DNA of 64,000 bases from Enchytraeus crypticus (lineage: Eukaryota > Annelida > Clitellata > Enchytraeida > Enchytraeidae). The notes beneath the pieces were generated by a model, which had not been told where the DNA came from, made no database searches, and worked only from the letters and a program-made list of their open reading frames with translations. The stretch's first letter is position 1, and every line of letters begins with the position of its first letter. Positions 39,790 through 52,000 of this stretch are shown piece by piece. The DNA lies in contig CAJHZI010000423.1 of NCBI GenBank assembly GCA_905160935.1, positions 2,710,001 through 2,774,000 of the forward strand. The letters run 5' to 3'. The position numbers and the translations under genes were made by a program.

Positions 39790-40705
39790 CTCTCTATCAG
39801 GCGATCTCATATCGAGTATTGTCGCTCTTCTTCTGCAACATATTTTTAATCTCTCTTTCACTTCAATTTCTCTCTCTCTCTCTCACTCTTCTCCCTAGCT
39901 CTCATTCATTTCATTCTCCCTTTTTCTGTTAGTTTATAACTGTGTGACTGTGTCACTAATAGGCCCTACCTATTTAGACTACCGCTGAACAGGTTCCCGT
40001 GGGGTACATCTGAGGCTGCACGTTGTAACTCAGAAAGGGGCGTTAAATTTAGACAGCAGTGCATCATATGCTTACATAGGCAAAGAAACATTAAAATTAA
40101 ATATAAATTATATAATTAGACTTGCTATTGTTAATTTATTTCTTAATTAAACTTTTGATGTTTAAATAAAAAAACGGCTAATTAAAAGCAGATAACTTTG
40201 TAAATATGTACGAATGTCATGCAAGTAAATATAGTGTGTTTAAAATATTTCACAGCATCGTATGTATACGATTCCGACTGCTCAATTACTGCTGCGTAGC
40301 CTCCAAGTAATAACCAATCACTGCTAGTATCCATTAACACGCCGGACAATTGATCTGAAGCCATATTTGAGACCAAGTTTGATCGCCACTTAGTTAAAAG
40401 AAATAGCGAGATGGAAAATAGAAATACTACATATTTGTGAGAAGATGTTAAATTAATAACTCCTTTTTAAGGACTTTTCTGCAGCAGTGCCATGAGCGGT
40501 GACAGTTTTTCGAGACTGCTTTGTAGATGCTTGGCTTTGTTGTTGTTGTTGTTGAAAGTGTGTTTAACGTCCTGGTCAGAAGCCTGAGGCTTCTCTTCAA
40601 GACGTCGATGCTTGGCTTTCCTTGCTCATTCATAGCTTTGTTGTTGACAGAGTAATTGGCAGCAAACTTCGATATGCAATTAACTTTGCAAACAATTACT
40701 TTTGT
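39790..40705. other. Intergenic, no gene recognised
   Basis: CT-rich remnants to 39910 and a short repeat with GTTTAACGTCCTGGTCAGAA...TTCTCTTCAAGACGTCGATG (40560-40610) that resembles 48805-48855. Otherwise featureless AT-rich DNA. Confidence 0.55.
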
Positions 40706-40709
40706 AACC

Positions 40710-40903
40710 GACATCGAGCCCTGGATTTGAACCCCCGGATACTCAACTGCGGATCAGTATGTGCGGGACATATGTACCGACATAGCCGCTGGCTCTAGCC
40801 AGTGGCTATGTGTAGCGATGTCAGTGACAGGCGAGCCCAGAATTTGAACCGCGCACCTGCTGATCCACGGTCAAATATATTATCGACGTCGCCATTAGCT
40901 CTA
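40710..40903 (-). mobile_element. Two rearranged SINE S1 fragments
   Basis: B-box complements GGATTTGAACCC and GAATTTGAACCG occur 120 bases apart, meeting at GGCTCTAGCCAGTGGCTA. Confidence 0.65.
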
Positions 40904-41150
40904 TAATTCCTACTAATTGTCGCTACTAATGCTCATCGTGGTGCTCTATTGGGTTAATATAATATCCAGTATTGCTGCGCTTACCGCTGTCCCGCACAAT
41001 GAGGGCGTGTTCACAACACCTGGGCGTGGTTACAACACCTGTGTCTGCTGAATGTCCCGAGGGACGGCGTCATGCCATCATTGTAGCTTCGTTCGGCAAA
41101 CATCAGCGTCGATGAAGCTATGCGGCTTCTTAACAAGTTCCACTAGCTTT

Positions 41151-41306
41151 GGCTGGTGCCAGTGGCGATTTCGGTCAGATATGCTACCGCGGATCAGTAT
41201 GTGCGGGGTTCAAATTCTGGGCTCGCACGTCACTGACATCGCTCTCGAATGAGGAAACTGACGTTAACATTAGCTTAACTTTTAGCTTTTTAGCTTTTAG
41301 CTTTAC
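41151..41306 (+). mobile_element. tRNA-like SINE S1, full length
   Basis: GGCTGGTGCCAGTGGCGATT to repeated TTTAGCTTTTTAGCTTTT, B-box GGGGTTCAAATTCT. Confidence 0.82.
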
Positions 41307-41309
41307 ACT

Positions 41310-42299
41310 TTAACTAGAATTTAAATTATTGAACATTGACCAAAGCTGTAATTTAATTCTGCTCGCATATTCAGTAATACTCCGGGTTGCTGTAGATGCA
41401 ATTACTACGTGCATCAACACGATATCTATGAAATTTTCAAAATTTCTGTTGGAAGTTAAATTATTCTTGCAAGTTGTTTAAAGAACTTCTTTATTTGTGA
41501 TACAACTATTCTAATTCATTTTATTTCAGTCACACTTGCATGATTCTCATCGTCTAGCTGTTAAGTAAAATGAAGCTCAATCATGAAGCTCTACATATCG
41601 CGCTCTCATCATCATTTTTAAATTATATGTCATAGACCTGCCGTTAAGCAAATATTTAATATTGATTAGGATATGTAGTTCCTCAAACAGGGATATCACT
41701 CTGGTGTGAAATATTAAAACCGTAAATTTTCTACGTTAAAACTCAACCGTATGAGAGATAAGCCTTATGTAAATTATGAGAGATATACGTGATTTTACTC
41801 TACTTCCCATTTCAATTTTCACCTAGAAATTTGGAGAGTAATGTTACAATTTATAACCCAAAATTAATCAAATGACGGCTTTAAAGAGACTTTATTAATT
41901 AATGTATCTCTCTGTAATGATTTGCTAAACAATATTTGTAATTGCTTCTTACTTACCGCGTGATTGTTTGATGTATTAAAATTATTATGTTGTATCATTA
42001 AAAAAATCATCGCGTATTTCTCACCAATATCACTTCAGGAAATGACATAGACTTTAAATTCTGCTTCAGCGTTGAGCAGTTGCCTATACAGACTTGTGTG
42101 TAAGTTATAAGATTTGTTATAAATTTTTAATTTGAGTCTAAATTCTTGTGTAATTTCTAATAAGTTTATAAAATTAATCAATACTTGATTATGATCAATT
42201 ATGCATTTTAACATGCACATGAGAGTTCACAAAAGTGTGAATAAATAATTAATTAATCGCTACCTCAATTCCGGGCTATATTTCCATAACGTAAAGCAG
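41310..42299. other. Intergenic, no gene recognised
   Basis: AT-rich, no repeat family evident except a scrap of the family F terminus (41630-41655, CATAGACCTGCCGTTAAGCA). Confidence 0.55.
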
Positions 42300-42560
42300 A
42301 TGTAATCAGGTTAAGCAAGACAAATATATTACCTTACTGCAAAACAGATATATTACCTTACTCCAAAACAGATATATTATCTTAATACAAAACAGATATA
42401 CTATTTTAATGCAAAACTGATATACTATCTTAATACAAAACAGATATACTATCTTAATACAAAACAGATATACTATCTTAATACAAAACAGATGCATTTA
42501 CTTATTGACTTATCGCAAATAGATATATTTCCTTAATACAAAAAGGAATCTGAAATATTT
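42300..42560. repeat. 24-bp tandem repeat
   Basis: About ten units of CTTAATACAAAACAGATATA plus CTAT with drift. It is open on the minus strand (LFCIKIVY repeats) but has no other coding sign. Confidence 0.92.
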
Positions 42561-42892
42561 CTTAATGCACAAATGCAGTAGGTATATTTTATATTGGTAC
42601 AAAAGAACTATAAACTGCCTCCTGCTTTCTATCCAAATATATTTAGAGTTTCGCTTATATCGTAATAAATTGCCCCAATTTTAGCATACTTTAAATAGAG
42701 TAATAGAGACTAACGTCCACTTCTTTATACTTTGTCAGAGATGCCAGTTTACAATTAAATGTACTATGAAAATTATACATAGTTATCAAATTTTATAACT
42801 AGTTAATAGTTTATGAATTAATTAAATCATTAATTAGTACTCATTATTCATAAATAAATATTGATAAAGAAATAAACAATTTATAATAATTT

Positions 42893-43653
42893 CAGACTGG
42901 GGCAAAAAAAATAATCTCCTAGCGAAATCTCAATAACTTTAAGAAAACTCAAAATTTCTCTACGAAATTTACGGAGCTTCTAGGGGAGGAATTTCTGCGT
43001 ATATCCAGCAAATTTGATGAAAATCTATTGAGCAGGAAAAATATTACACCTTTTCTACGAAAAAAGTGCAAAATCAGTTTTAACAAGGCTTTTTTTAACC
43101 AAAAGTCTTAATAACTTGGACAAAACTCAAAATAATTTTGCAAAATTTTCGGAGATTCCAGAGGAGGAATTTCTACACATATCATGCAAATTTAGTGAAA
43201 ATATATTCAGAAGTAACAAAAATACAGCGTTTCTTCGAAAGAAATTTTAAAATCAATTTTAACAAGGCCTTTTTAAACAAAAGTACCGGACATTTTCTTA
43301 AAAATTTAGGAATAATTTCAACATAAGAACGAATTTTAGGCATCTTATATTGGAGTAGCTAGCAATGTAGTGCAGGTTAAACTCCGCCACTTAAGTAAAC
43401 GGCTTTTTCATGGTTGTTATTTTCTTTAAAAGGAACGACTGTAATTCAAAAAGTTTTGTTAAAATTGATTTTAGCACTTTTCTCGTAGAAATGCTGTAAT
43501 TTCGTAACTAATGAAGAAAATATTTGCATCAAATTTGCAGGATATACGCAGAAATTCCTTCCCTAGAAGCTCCGAAAGTTTCGTAGAGATATTTTGAATA
43601 TTCATAAAGTTATTGAGATTTCGCTAGGAGATTATTTTCTTTGCCCCAGTCTG
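42893..43653. mobile_element. 761-bp element with long terminal inverted repeats (foldback/MITE-like)
   Basis: Starts CAGACTGGGGCAAA and ends with its exact complement TTTGCCCCAGTCTG. The inverted similarity extends about 200 bases inward (for example CTCCTAGCGAAATCTCAATA and GAATTTCTGCGTATATCC). The centre (43085-43290) is another, more diverged direct copy of the left arm. There is no coding capacity and no obvious target duplication. It lies between the two genes. Confidence 0.9.
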
Positions 43654-43654
43654 T

Positions 43655-44307
43655 ATACACAGTTCTTAAATTGTGTGTGATAAAGAGTATTTAATATAAT
43701 AAGGTAATTTTCAAGAGGTGTACCCATGAGGTTGTTGTCAGACGATAAATGAAAAAGCTTACCAGTGAAAATTTACAAAAATCAAATTGCATTAGAGCTG
43801 TAATAGTAGTTTACATGTATAACTGCTTATCAAATTTGAATATTTTAAAATACAATATTTTTGCTAAGCTTTTTTTCTATCTATTCATACTTACAGTAAA
43901 TTATCAAAGTACAGCCTTTCACTCGTTTATATCACTTCAATCTGATGGCTGCTATCTTAACATTTTAAAAATGTTCTTTAAGTCTTAATATAAATAGTAT
44001 TACAACAAAACCTCTTCATTTAAACAACACTTCTGCGCGGTAGTAAGATACGAACGCCAAACTTTAAAACATTGACAATTAGAGTAGTGGATGTGGGTTA
44101 TGCAGAATAATATGGGCAAAATCGGCTAGACTTGTAGCATCACTTAGAAAATCTTATTAAAATAAACAAGCTATCTACCAGAACATACATTTTCTACGCT
44201 CCAGTATTCTACAGGCCATTCAGTCACGTATAGGAAAAGATCAGAACCAATTATATATAAAAAGCTAGACTGAGCACAAAACAATACTTTCAATAAATAT
44301 CAAAAAG
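43655..44307. other. 3' flank of the Ig receptor gene
   Basis: AT-rich. The transcript end of the Ig gene should lie here, but I see no convincing AATAAA on the minus strand. Confidence 0.5.
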
Positions 44308-44906
44308 CTACGTTTTTTGGTCAACTTCCATGTATACATCGTCATGTATTTTACCGTTACCAAGGACTATGGGTTGAGAAAGAGGAGTGTACAACACTTC
44401 AGGATATCTGTTATATTTACTCTCAGCGACAGTTTTATTCATTCCATTTGTCTCGATTGGAGTCGTAACTCGATGCCCTATTGTCGCCACAGGTACCGCA
44501 TGATTAGAGTTTATTGGCAGAACCGAGGTTTGATTCGTGTGCCTATTGACTTCGAGATGTTTCATTTCCTTTAGTCTGTCACGTTGACGACAGTAATGCA
44601 CGAGAAGTATTAGAAGACTGATTAGAGAAAAGAGTAATAGGACTCCCAATACTAAAGATGTCATGTTTATACTGCGTTCTTTTCCTACGACGTCACTATA
44701 CTTGACTGTGACGTCATCATTGTCTTCATCAACGTCATCGTATTCGGCTTTTTCCATATCATTTACAGTAAGTTGTTCCGCTTCGTCAGCAAAAAGCGGC
44801 ATGGTTGTGGATGTAGTAGTGTTTATACTAGTACCAATGCTGGTACTGGTACTAGTGATGGAGATAGATGTTGTTGTTGTAGTTGATTCTGGTAACTTTG
44901 AAGTTC
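44308..44906 (-). CDS. Ig receptor exon 5: stalk, transmembrane helix, cytoplasmic tail, stop
   Basis: Residues 313-511. The stalk is a run of Thr/Ser (320-347; likely O-glycosylated), then an acidic DDVDEDNDD cluster. The hydrophobic segment SLVLGVLLLFSLISLLILLV is followed by CRQRDR. Tail motifs are V483-x-Tyr485-x-x-L488 and Tyr504-x-x-V507, 19 residues apart. The reading frame ends with TAG at 44310-44308. I saw no clear AATAAA in the next few hundred bases. Confidence 0.88.
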
Positions 44907-45295
44907 CTACAATATTCATAAATTTGCATAACTCAATTTATCGGCGTCTTGTATACAAATCCTCAATGATTGTTCACTGATAGAAATAAGCTACAGACAG
45001 ATTTAAAACTTCATTTCATGCAAGACAAAAGTTTTGTTGAATTAAATAAAAAGCAATTACGAATTTAAATTACAATAGGTAAATATATGTCATCTAATAG
45101 TCTAAATATTTCATGACATCCTGGCGGTAAAAATTGAAAATTTACGGATTTCTGTAAATACTTTGAAGAAAATTAAATTAAATGCATATAATAATTACTA
45201 TTACCCTATACACTAACTTTCTCGAGCTTATCTGTGATGCATTAGAAAACTATACAGTACTGTCTGTGAAGATAATACTGTACTATCATGACAAT

Positions 45296-45362
<67 letters not shown>

Positions 45363-47150
45363 AGTGTTCTACCACAGGTCCAAAGCGCATATTTATAATT
45401 CCTACTTAAAGTCCACTTTCACGCTCTATAATGAGCACGCCATAGATCAACATTTAATAACTTCACAACGGGCTATGCCTTATGTAACATATTCACGGGA
45501 AGGATCGAGCAAAAAGGTAAGCTGTAAGATTCTTTTTAAAGCTATCAGGTAAATCAGAATATATCTAGAAGCTATATACAGTATATCTTAGAAGCTTTGG
45601 TAGTTCATTCCACATTTTGTGATATAGGAAATCATTTGTCACAATCTTCTTCTTCTAGTGCACTGCCTATCGACAGATCCATGACATATAATTATGACTC
45701 TTTCAACCAATTCTATCCTCAGCCTTCCTTTTCGTCTCTATATATGAAATTGTTTTCAGATCATCCAGCATCCCATGTCTCGGTCTTCCTCTAACTCTTT
45801 TCCCTTGCCTTTTTACTTCTTTTACATCCTTTTGAAAACCACCCACCCCCCTTATAATATGTCCTATCCAGCTTTTCCTTTATTTCTTATCACATTTATT
45901 AAGAATTAAAGGCATTTATGGCTTGCCACTATAACAAACGTCATTTAGAAATAGTAAATTTTTCTGACTAAACAGATTGCAATTTTTTCTTTAGCGAACA
46001 AACACTTAATGATATAAATCATGCCTCAGAGATGGTTTCCCGTTGCCTTTCTCAGTTTTGCAATTTCGCCTCTCATAACACATGCAGTTAGCAGGTGTTC
46101 TATTCTTCAGTGTCTCGGACACAACACTCTGCGATGTTGTATGATATATTAAAATTGGATTATTCTCAGTTTTAATTATCGAGTATTTTCATGTATTTAC
46201 ATCATTTAAATACATACCAATAGATTCCGTAAACACGTAAATCTCCCACGATTTTTCCTCATACACTCTGCCTCTAATGACGTTAGTTGCCACGCACTGA
46301 TAGATATGACCCTCTTCTATGACAACCGAGTCGCTATAAATGACGTCACCCGTTGTCAAGGTGATCCATCGATACCTAGGCGACGGCACTGCATCAGCCG
46401 TACACGTCACAACTTTACCGGAAGTCAATCGCGTCCCATTCATCTGCAGCCTAATGTCCCTCACCGGATCTTAAAAATAGCAAAAGAAATGAAAAATATA
46501 AATAAAGATTAAAATGTGCAAATGACTTAATCTAAAGTAACTTCTTTTAAATTCAACTAAACGCAGCCAGTGGGTTGATGATTTCATGTTCTTAGCCGTA
46601 TTTTATATTATCTATTATTTTATTATTTTATATTATTATATTATTTTATATTATTCTACTGGATATAAAGTTTATCTAACGTACATCTAATTGCACGGGT
46701 GCCCATCTGATGTTGTAGATATTCACATTTGTTTTGAGTGGATTAACAAGAAAATCGTGCTATGTGCGGTATAACCTAATTTGTTTCGCCAATAAATTAT
46801 AAATCAAGCAAGTAAAAGAAGTTAAATAACATACAATTTTACTAAAACCCCATTGTAAATCTTTTCGTCCTGTACATAAGTAGATAAAAATTAAGATTAG
46901 AATTTATTTGATAAGATGAACTATATTACAGATGACTGGATATTTTATAATTTGACTGAGACCTGGTCTTACGAAATTGGCGTCGAAGTTTGGCAATTAA
47001 TTATACGGTAGCGTTTGCCATTGACTTTTGATCCTTTACTACTTGTCACTTTGTCAACATCACTGACTGAAGTTATAACATTGTAACAGAAAATCAGTGG
47101 CATCTAAACGTCAGCTAAATTCACTATATGTACTGTATATACATGTATAC

Positions 47151-47198
<48 letters not shown>

Positions 47199-49065
47199 AT
47201 ATATGTATATATAGAAGGTAGAATGGAAGGAAATAGAGGCAGAGGCAGGCTGAGATTAGGAATATTAGATGATTTAAAGACTCACTCGTATGTGGGCATA
47301 AAGTGGAAAGCGGAAGACAGAGAAAAGTGTAGGCGTATATACCATGGACCTGTCAGTAGACAGTGCACTAAGAGTGAGATATTTGCAATTAAATTTACAA
47401 ACATACTCAGTTACAATTCCACTAGAAACGTACCAGACCAGATCAATACCTACACACAACGCTTATTTCCCTTGTCGAGCAGGTGACCTCAGGCGCATTC
47501 TGAGCTGCTCCCGTCCTCTTCTCTCTAGACTCGAACACAATGCGGCAGGTGAAGGGGTTGATCGAAGGCGACCTGGCTGTGACAGTGAACGAGGAGTTGA
47601 GGGCACCAGGACGCCTGGTCACGGCTGAGGTCGTGAAGGCACGATCCAGTGAGTCCAGCCACTCTAGTCTGGACTCAGAAGAGGTGTGGTAGTCCACCAG
47701 ACTGCAGTGGAAGCTCACGTGATCTCCCTCCATCACCGCCCCATCAGCGGCGTCGTGCCAGCATCGAGGTGCTGAGTCTACAACAACAACAACAGTTAGA
47801 GCGGCGTTAATTACAACATCGAGCACTATGGATTTGTGTATGTTTTCCTAATAGAAGACAAGATTCGGATCATAATAAACCCAGTTTAAAACTACAACTC
47901 AATTTTAATGCATTAAACAATATAACACCGAACAGAAAGAGAATTTACTACACTTACTAACTGGATGGAGCCAGTGGCGATGTCGGTAAGATATTTGACC
48001 GCGGATTGGTATGTGCGAGGTTCAAATCCTGGGCTCGCCCGTCACTGGAATTGCTTTCGAGTGATGAAGCTGACGTCAACATTAGCTTTACATTTTACTA
48101 GCAATCATTAACAATTATCAATTGCTCTTTACTACATATTCCAAATCGAATATTTCGAGGACCGGGGAAGACTATAACATGAGATTGCAAACATTTAACG
48201 TTTAACCAGATTGTATAGTGGCCATACAGCTGTGAGAAAATGCTGCACTAGCCATGATTAGTGGTTTCGTAGGTTTATTATTGTGACTTAGACGTAAAAC
48301 AGAGAAGTAAACGTTCTGCCAGTGAAAAGATTGATGTATTTTCGGATATCAGAACTTTGGATTAATTGTTATTATAGTTGTTGTACAATGTATAGCGTAC
48401 ATCTGCAACACATTTAAAATATTTATCTGAAAAGACAACTAGACAAAAAATTGTTAAATTAATTAACATTTATTAAATATTAGTATTAATTTAAAATCAA
48501 TTATTTATGCGCAAACACTTGAGTTGTGTTTTGTTAGAATGTTACCACACAATACACCAACTGAAAATGTTAAAATGGAATACATTAATGCAGCTATAAT
48601 CGTAGTTTACTAATTTCACATTTGACGATGATTATCACAATAAAAGCGTTGAAATAAAAATCCAAAATTAGATTTAGCTCTTAAAATGCACAATTTTAAA
48701 TTGCTAGGCAGTTAAAACTCCATACACTTGCGGACCTGTGTAATATATGTATGTTCGAGACCGCCTCTCCGATGGCACCAGTGTGAGTTAAATCGAACGA
48801 TAAAGTGGGCTTAACATCCAGCTCAGCAGTCCAAAGGGCTTCTCTTTAAGACGTCTTTGGATTACCTTGAAAGCTTGTCATTTCTTGACATTTATATAGT
48901 CGCTATATCACCGGTTGGATTGCAAACTTGATAGCACACTTTCCTAATTAGCAAAGATCACAAGTTTGACTAATGCTGTACGACTAAATGTACAAACACA
49001 ATTACACGTTATAGTTAGATGTGTGCAAAGCATCTCGCAACATTGAAGAGATAATATTTCATTTT

Positions 49066-49096
<31 letters not shown>

Positions 49097-52000
49097 TATT
49101 GTAATTTTTTATTATCAATATTATAATTTTTTCTTTATTTTTACCCGGGGTGTAAAGAACCCGAGGATTGATAAGAATGATTCTAACAAAATGTGCTGAA
49201 TCGCCACCCGGCTACTCGAGGCCATCTAGCGGCTTAAAAGAATTGCTGAAGCAGACTCCATTAAATCTTTGCAAAGTCAAGGAAAGCCTTGCCAAAGTAA
49301 AGAAGTCTCTCGCTTATCGCCGGTCTGCTCTGCAATAAGTCTGCCTATGCCATTAACTTAATGAAGTCAACTCTATCGGGATTCGTGGGGCCCGTGGTTT
49401 CGATGGCCACCGGAACAACTTCATACTCTAAGGATAGATCACGGTATTTGTCTACTTTCTTAGAGGTTTCTAATTCAGCAGCTCCATCGACAGTGACTGA
49501 AGTCGTATTCAGGTAGGAGTTGGCCATAGTGTCGATGACCGTGACTTCCCATACGGCACATTTACCATAGCACCAGGGCATTAAAGTTATGCCGTCCAGG
49601 CGCTTGCCATCTAACCTTGACAACCCGCTTAGTTCCTTAGAGGAAGGGATGCCCGATCGCGAACGTTCTCGCCAATTTATGTCGTTTAATTAGTGGTGGC
49701 GAGACATTCTACCTGAGCTGCGTTTGCAGGAGAGGCCGTGAAGACATAAAGCATCGACTTCATGACCGCAGGGGCAAATGTGAGGTTGGCAAGGTTTCGC
49801 CCCTAAACGGTAACTAACAGCCACTCGAATTGCCTCAATGTCTAAGAAAAGCGCAAAAGAAGCAATAGAGAGAGCGTAAAGCCAGTCGCTGCTTCTTTTG
49901 GATGACACTGCTAGGAGTGGTGCTCTGTCTAGTGCACTAGAATGGGACTCCAAAAGTCGATTGTAGATCCGATCCACTAAAGGAAGGTCCCATGATTTCT
50001 GATTACTGACTGAGGTAAAAGACGGAGCACTGGAGGAGAGGCTTTTGGACCAAACGGACAACGCTTCGTCACTGTATACATCGGCAGAAGGGGAGCACTT
50101 GAGAAGGATGGCTTCTTGCAACTGTCTCGTTCCCAAAATACTTCAAATATTTGTTAACAAATATTTTTGCGTTATTATTATTATTATTATTACTACTAAC
50201 ACGACTACTACTACTTCTATTAATATTATTAATTAGAAATAGTTAATTCCCATCGATCTCAGTCTAGTTTAGCATCAATAAAGCAATTAGCAGGCGTGAA
50301 ATTTACGGGTAATAAAATTCATCAGGAATTGCGTAAAAGAAGATGCCTACAATAGAAAATACTAAAAGTAGCCAGTAAATAATTATACAAATTTGAAAAT
50401 AAAGATAAGTAGATAGAGATAAAGTTAAATAGATAAATGCATTAGAGGCTCGATAGAAAGAGCAGAAGAAATAAAACATTGTGTATGTTTGGAGAGAGAA
50501 GAGAGAAGAAATGTGAAAGGGAGCGTAAGAGATAGATAGATAGAGGGAGAGAGAGAGAGAGAGAGAGGGTGTGTGCGTGAGAGAGATAGGAAAGTAGGAA
50601 GAAAATTGGAGAAAAGGAATGGACCTGATGCACTGTATTCATTTACTGCACGTCAACAGATCGTTAGTGAGCAAGCCAACATTTATTTATCAGCGACTGA
50701 TAAAGAAATCATAAAACATTTACTTATCAACGACAGATAAATGAAATCCCTTAGATTTTCTTGTTCAGTGGCATCTTCAGAGCTAAATGGACTATTAGCT
50801 ATGCTATAGGCTACCTCAGATCTACACAGCTACACACCTCAGCTATACACAGCTACTACTCAGACCTCAATGGACTATTAGCAATAGGCTACCTCAGAGC
50901 TACACAGCTACACACCTCAGCTATACACCGCTACTACTCAGAGCTCAATGGACTATTAGCTATATGGCAATAGATTTCAACCATGAAGTCCATAGAACTC
51001 ACCATTAGAATTTCTCTTAAATTGAAAGCCCTTGACTAAAATAATTGTCAGCTAGTTTATATTAACACGTTTTAGCGCTTTAATTGGAAATTAAATCTTA
51101 TTAATTCTAACAGTCCTAATGTCCTACCTTCCAGTGTATTCTCGACTAAGTAAAGTACATGTGAATCTGTTTAAACTTAGCCAATACGTAGTAGACAACG
51201 ACTAGCCGTAGTTTTATATTAAAGTTTTTCTTTTTAATGTGTTTTAATATAATTTTCTAATTGTTGTTTTTTATTTGATTTTATGACCACTTTGGTTCAC
51301 ACGTACGGTTACTGATTGTTCGTGTTTGTATATAACCTGTACAGAGTTGCAAGACCCTTCTGACGCGTTCAAATAAACATTCAGAAATACATAGACGTAG
51401 ATAAAAGGTTAACTGCGAACACGGTTGGGCTAAGATTGTACTTTTTACATCAATGAATCAGTTTAGTGTTTCTTGACTACTCAAAGCCGATAAAAAGATA
51501 ATTTTTTTATTGCCTCAGGCGCAGACAAATCTGAGAACAGTAAAATTGTTAGAACGCAAATTGGATTTGTTGACAAAGCATAAGAAACTATTTCCTGCCA
51601 TTTGAATTTCTTTCAACTATTTCCTGTTAATTTAATTTATGTCAGCCTAAAGCTCAAACCCAAACCTAGACCCATGTATTGAGAACTTCTTCTGGAATAA
51701 ATGAGAATTTTAATCTTAACCTAATTATTATTATGTAACTATTTTTTAATTCCCAGGGTGGTATTGGGCCCTGGGCTAAAAATAGGATAAAGGAGACTTT
51801 ATTTATTATTTTTACTGTTACTAAATTTCTATATTATTATTATCTTAACCTATATTTATTATAAAACTGATTATTGTACTTCAAAAATTAACACCAATTT
51901 CGATCCCGTGAGATTCAAATGTGACAGAGAAACTTTATTTTAAATTTATGCACAATGAAACTCGCAATAGTAACTTCAACCGGTTCAGTCTTTAGCATGA

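Noticed and set aside
44317-44980. Plus-strand reading frames opposite Ig exon 5
   Set aside because: They are antisense shadows of the real coding exon, without domains or splice support.
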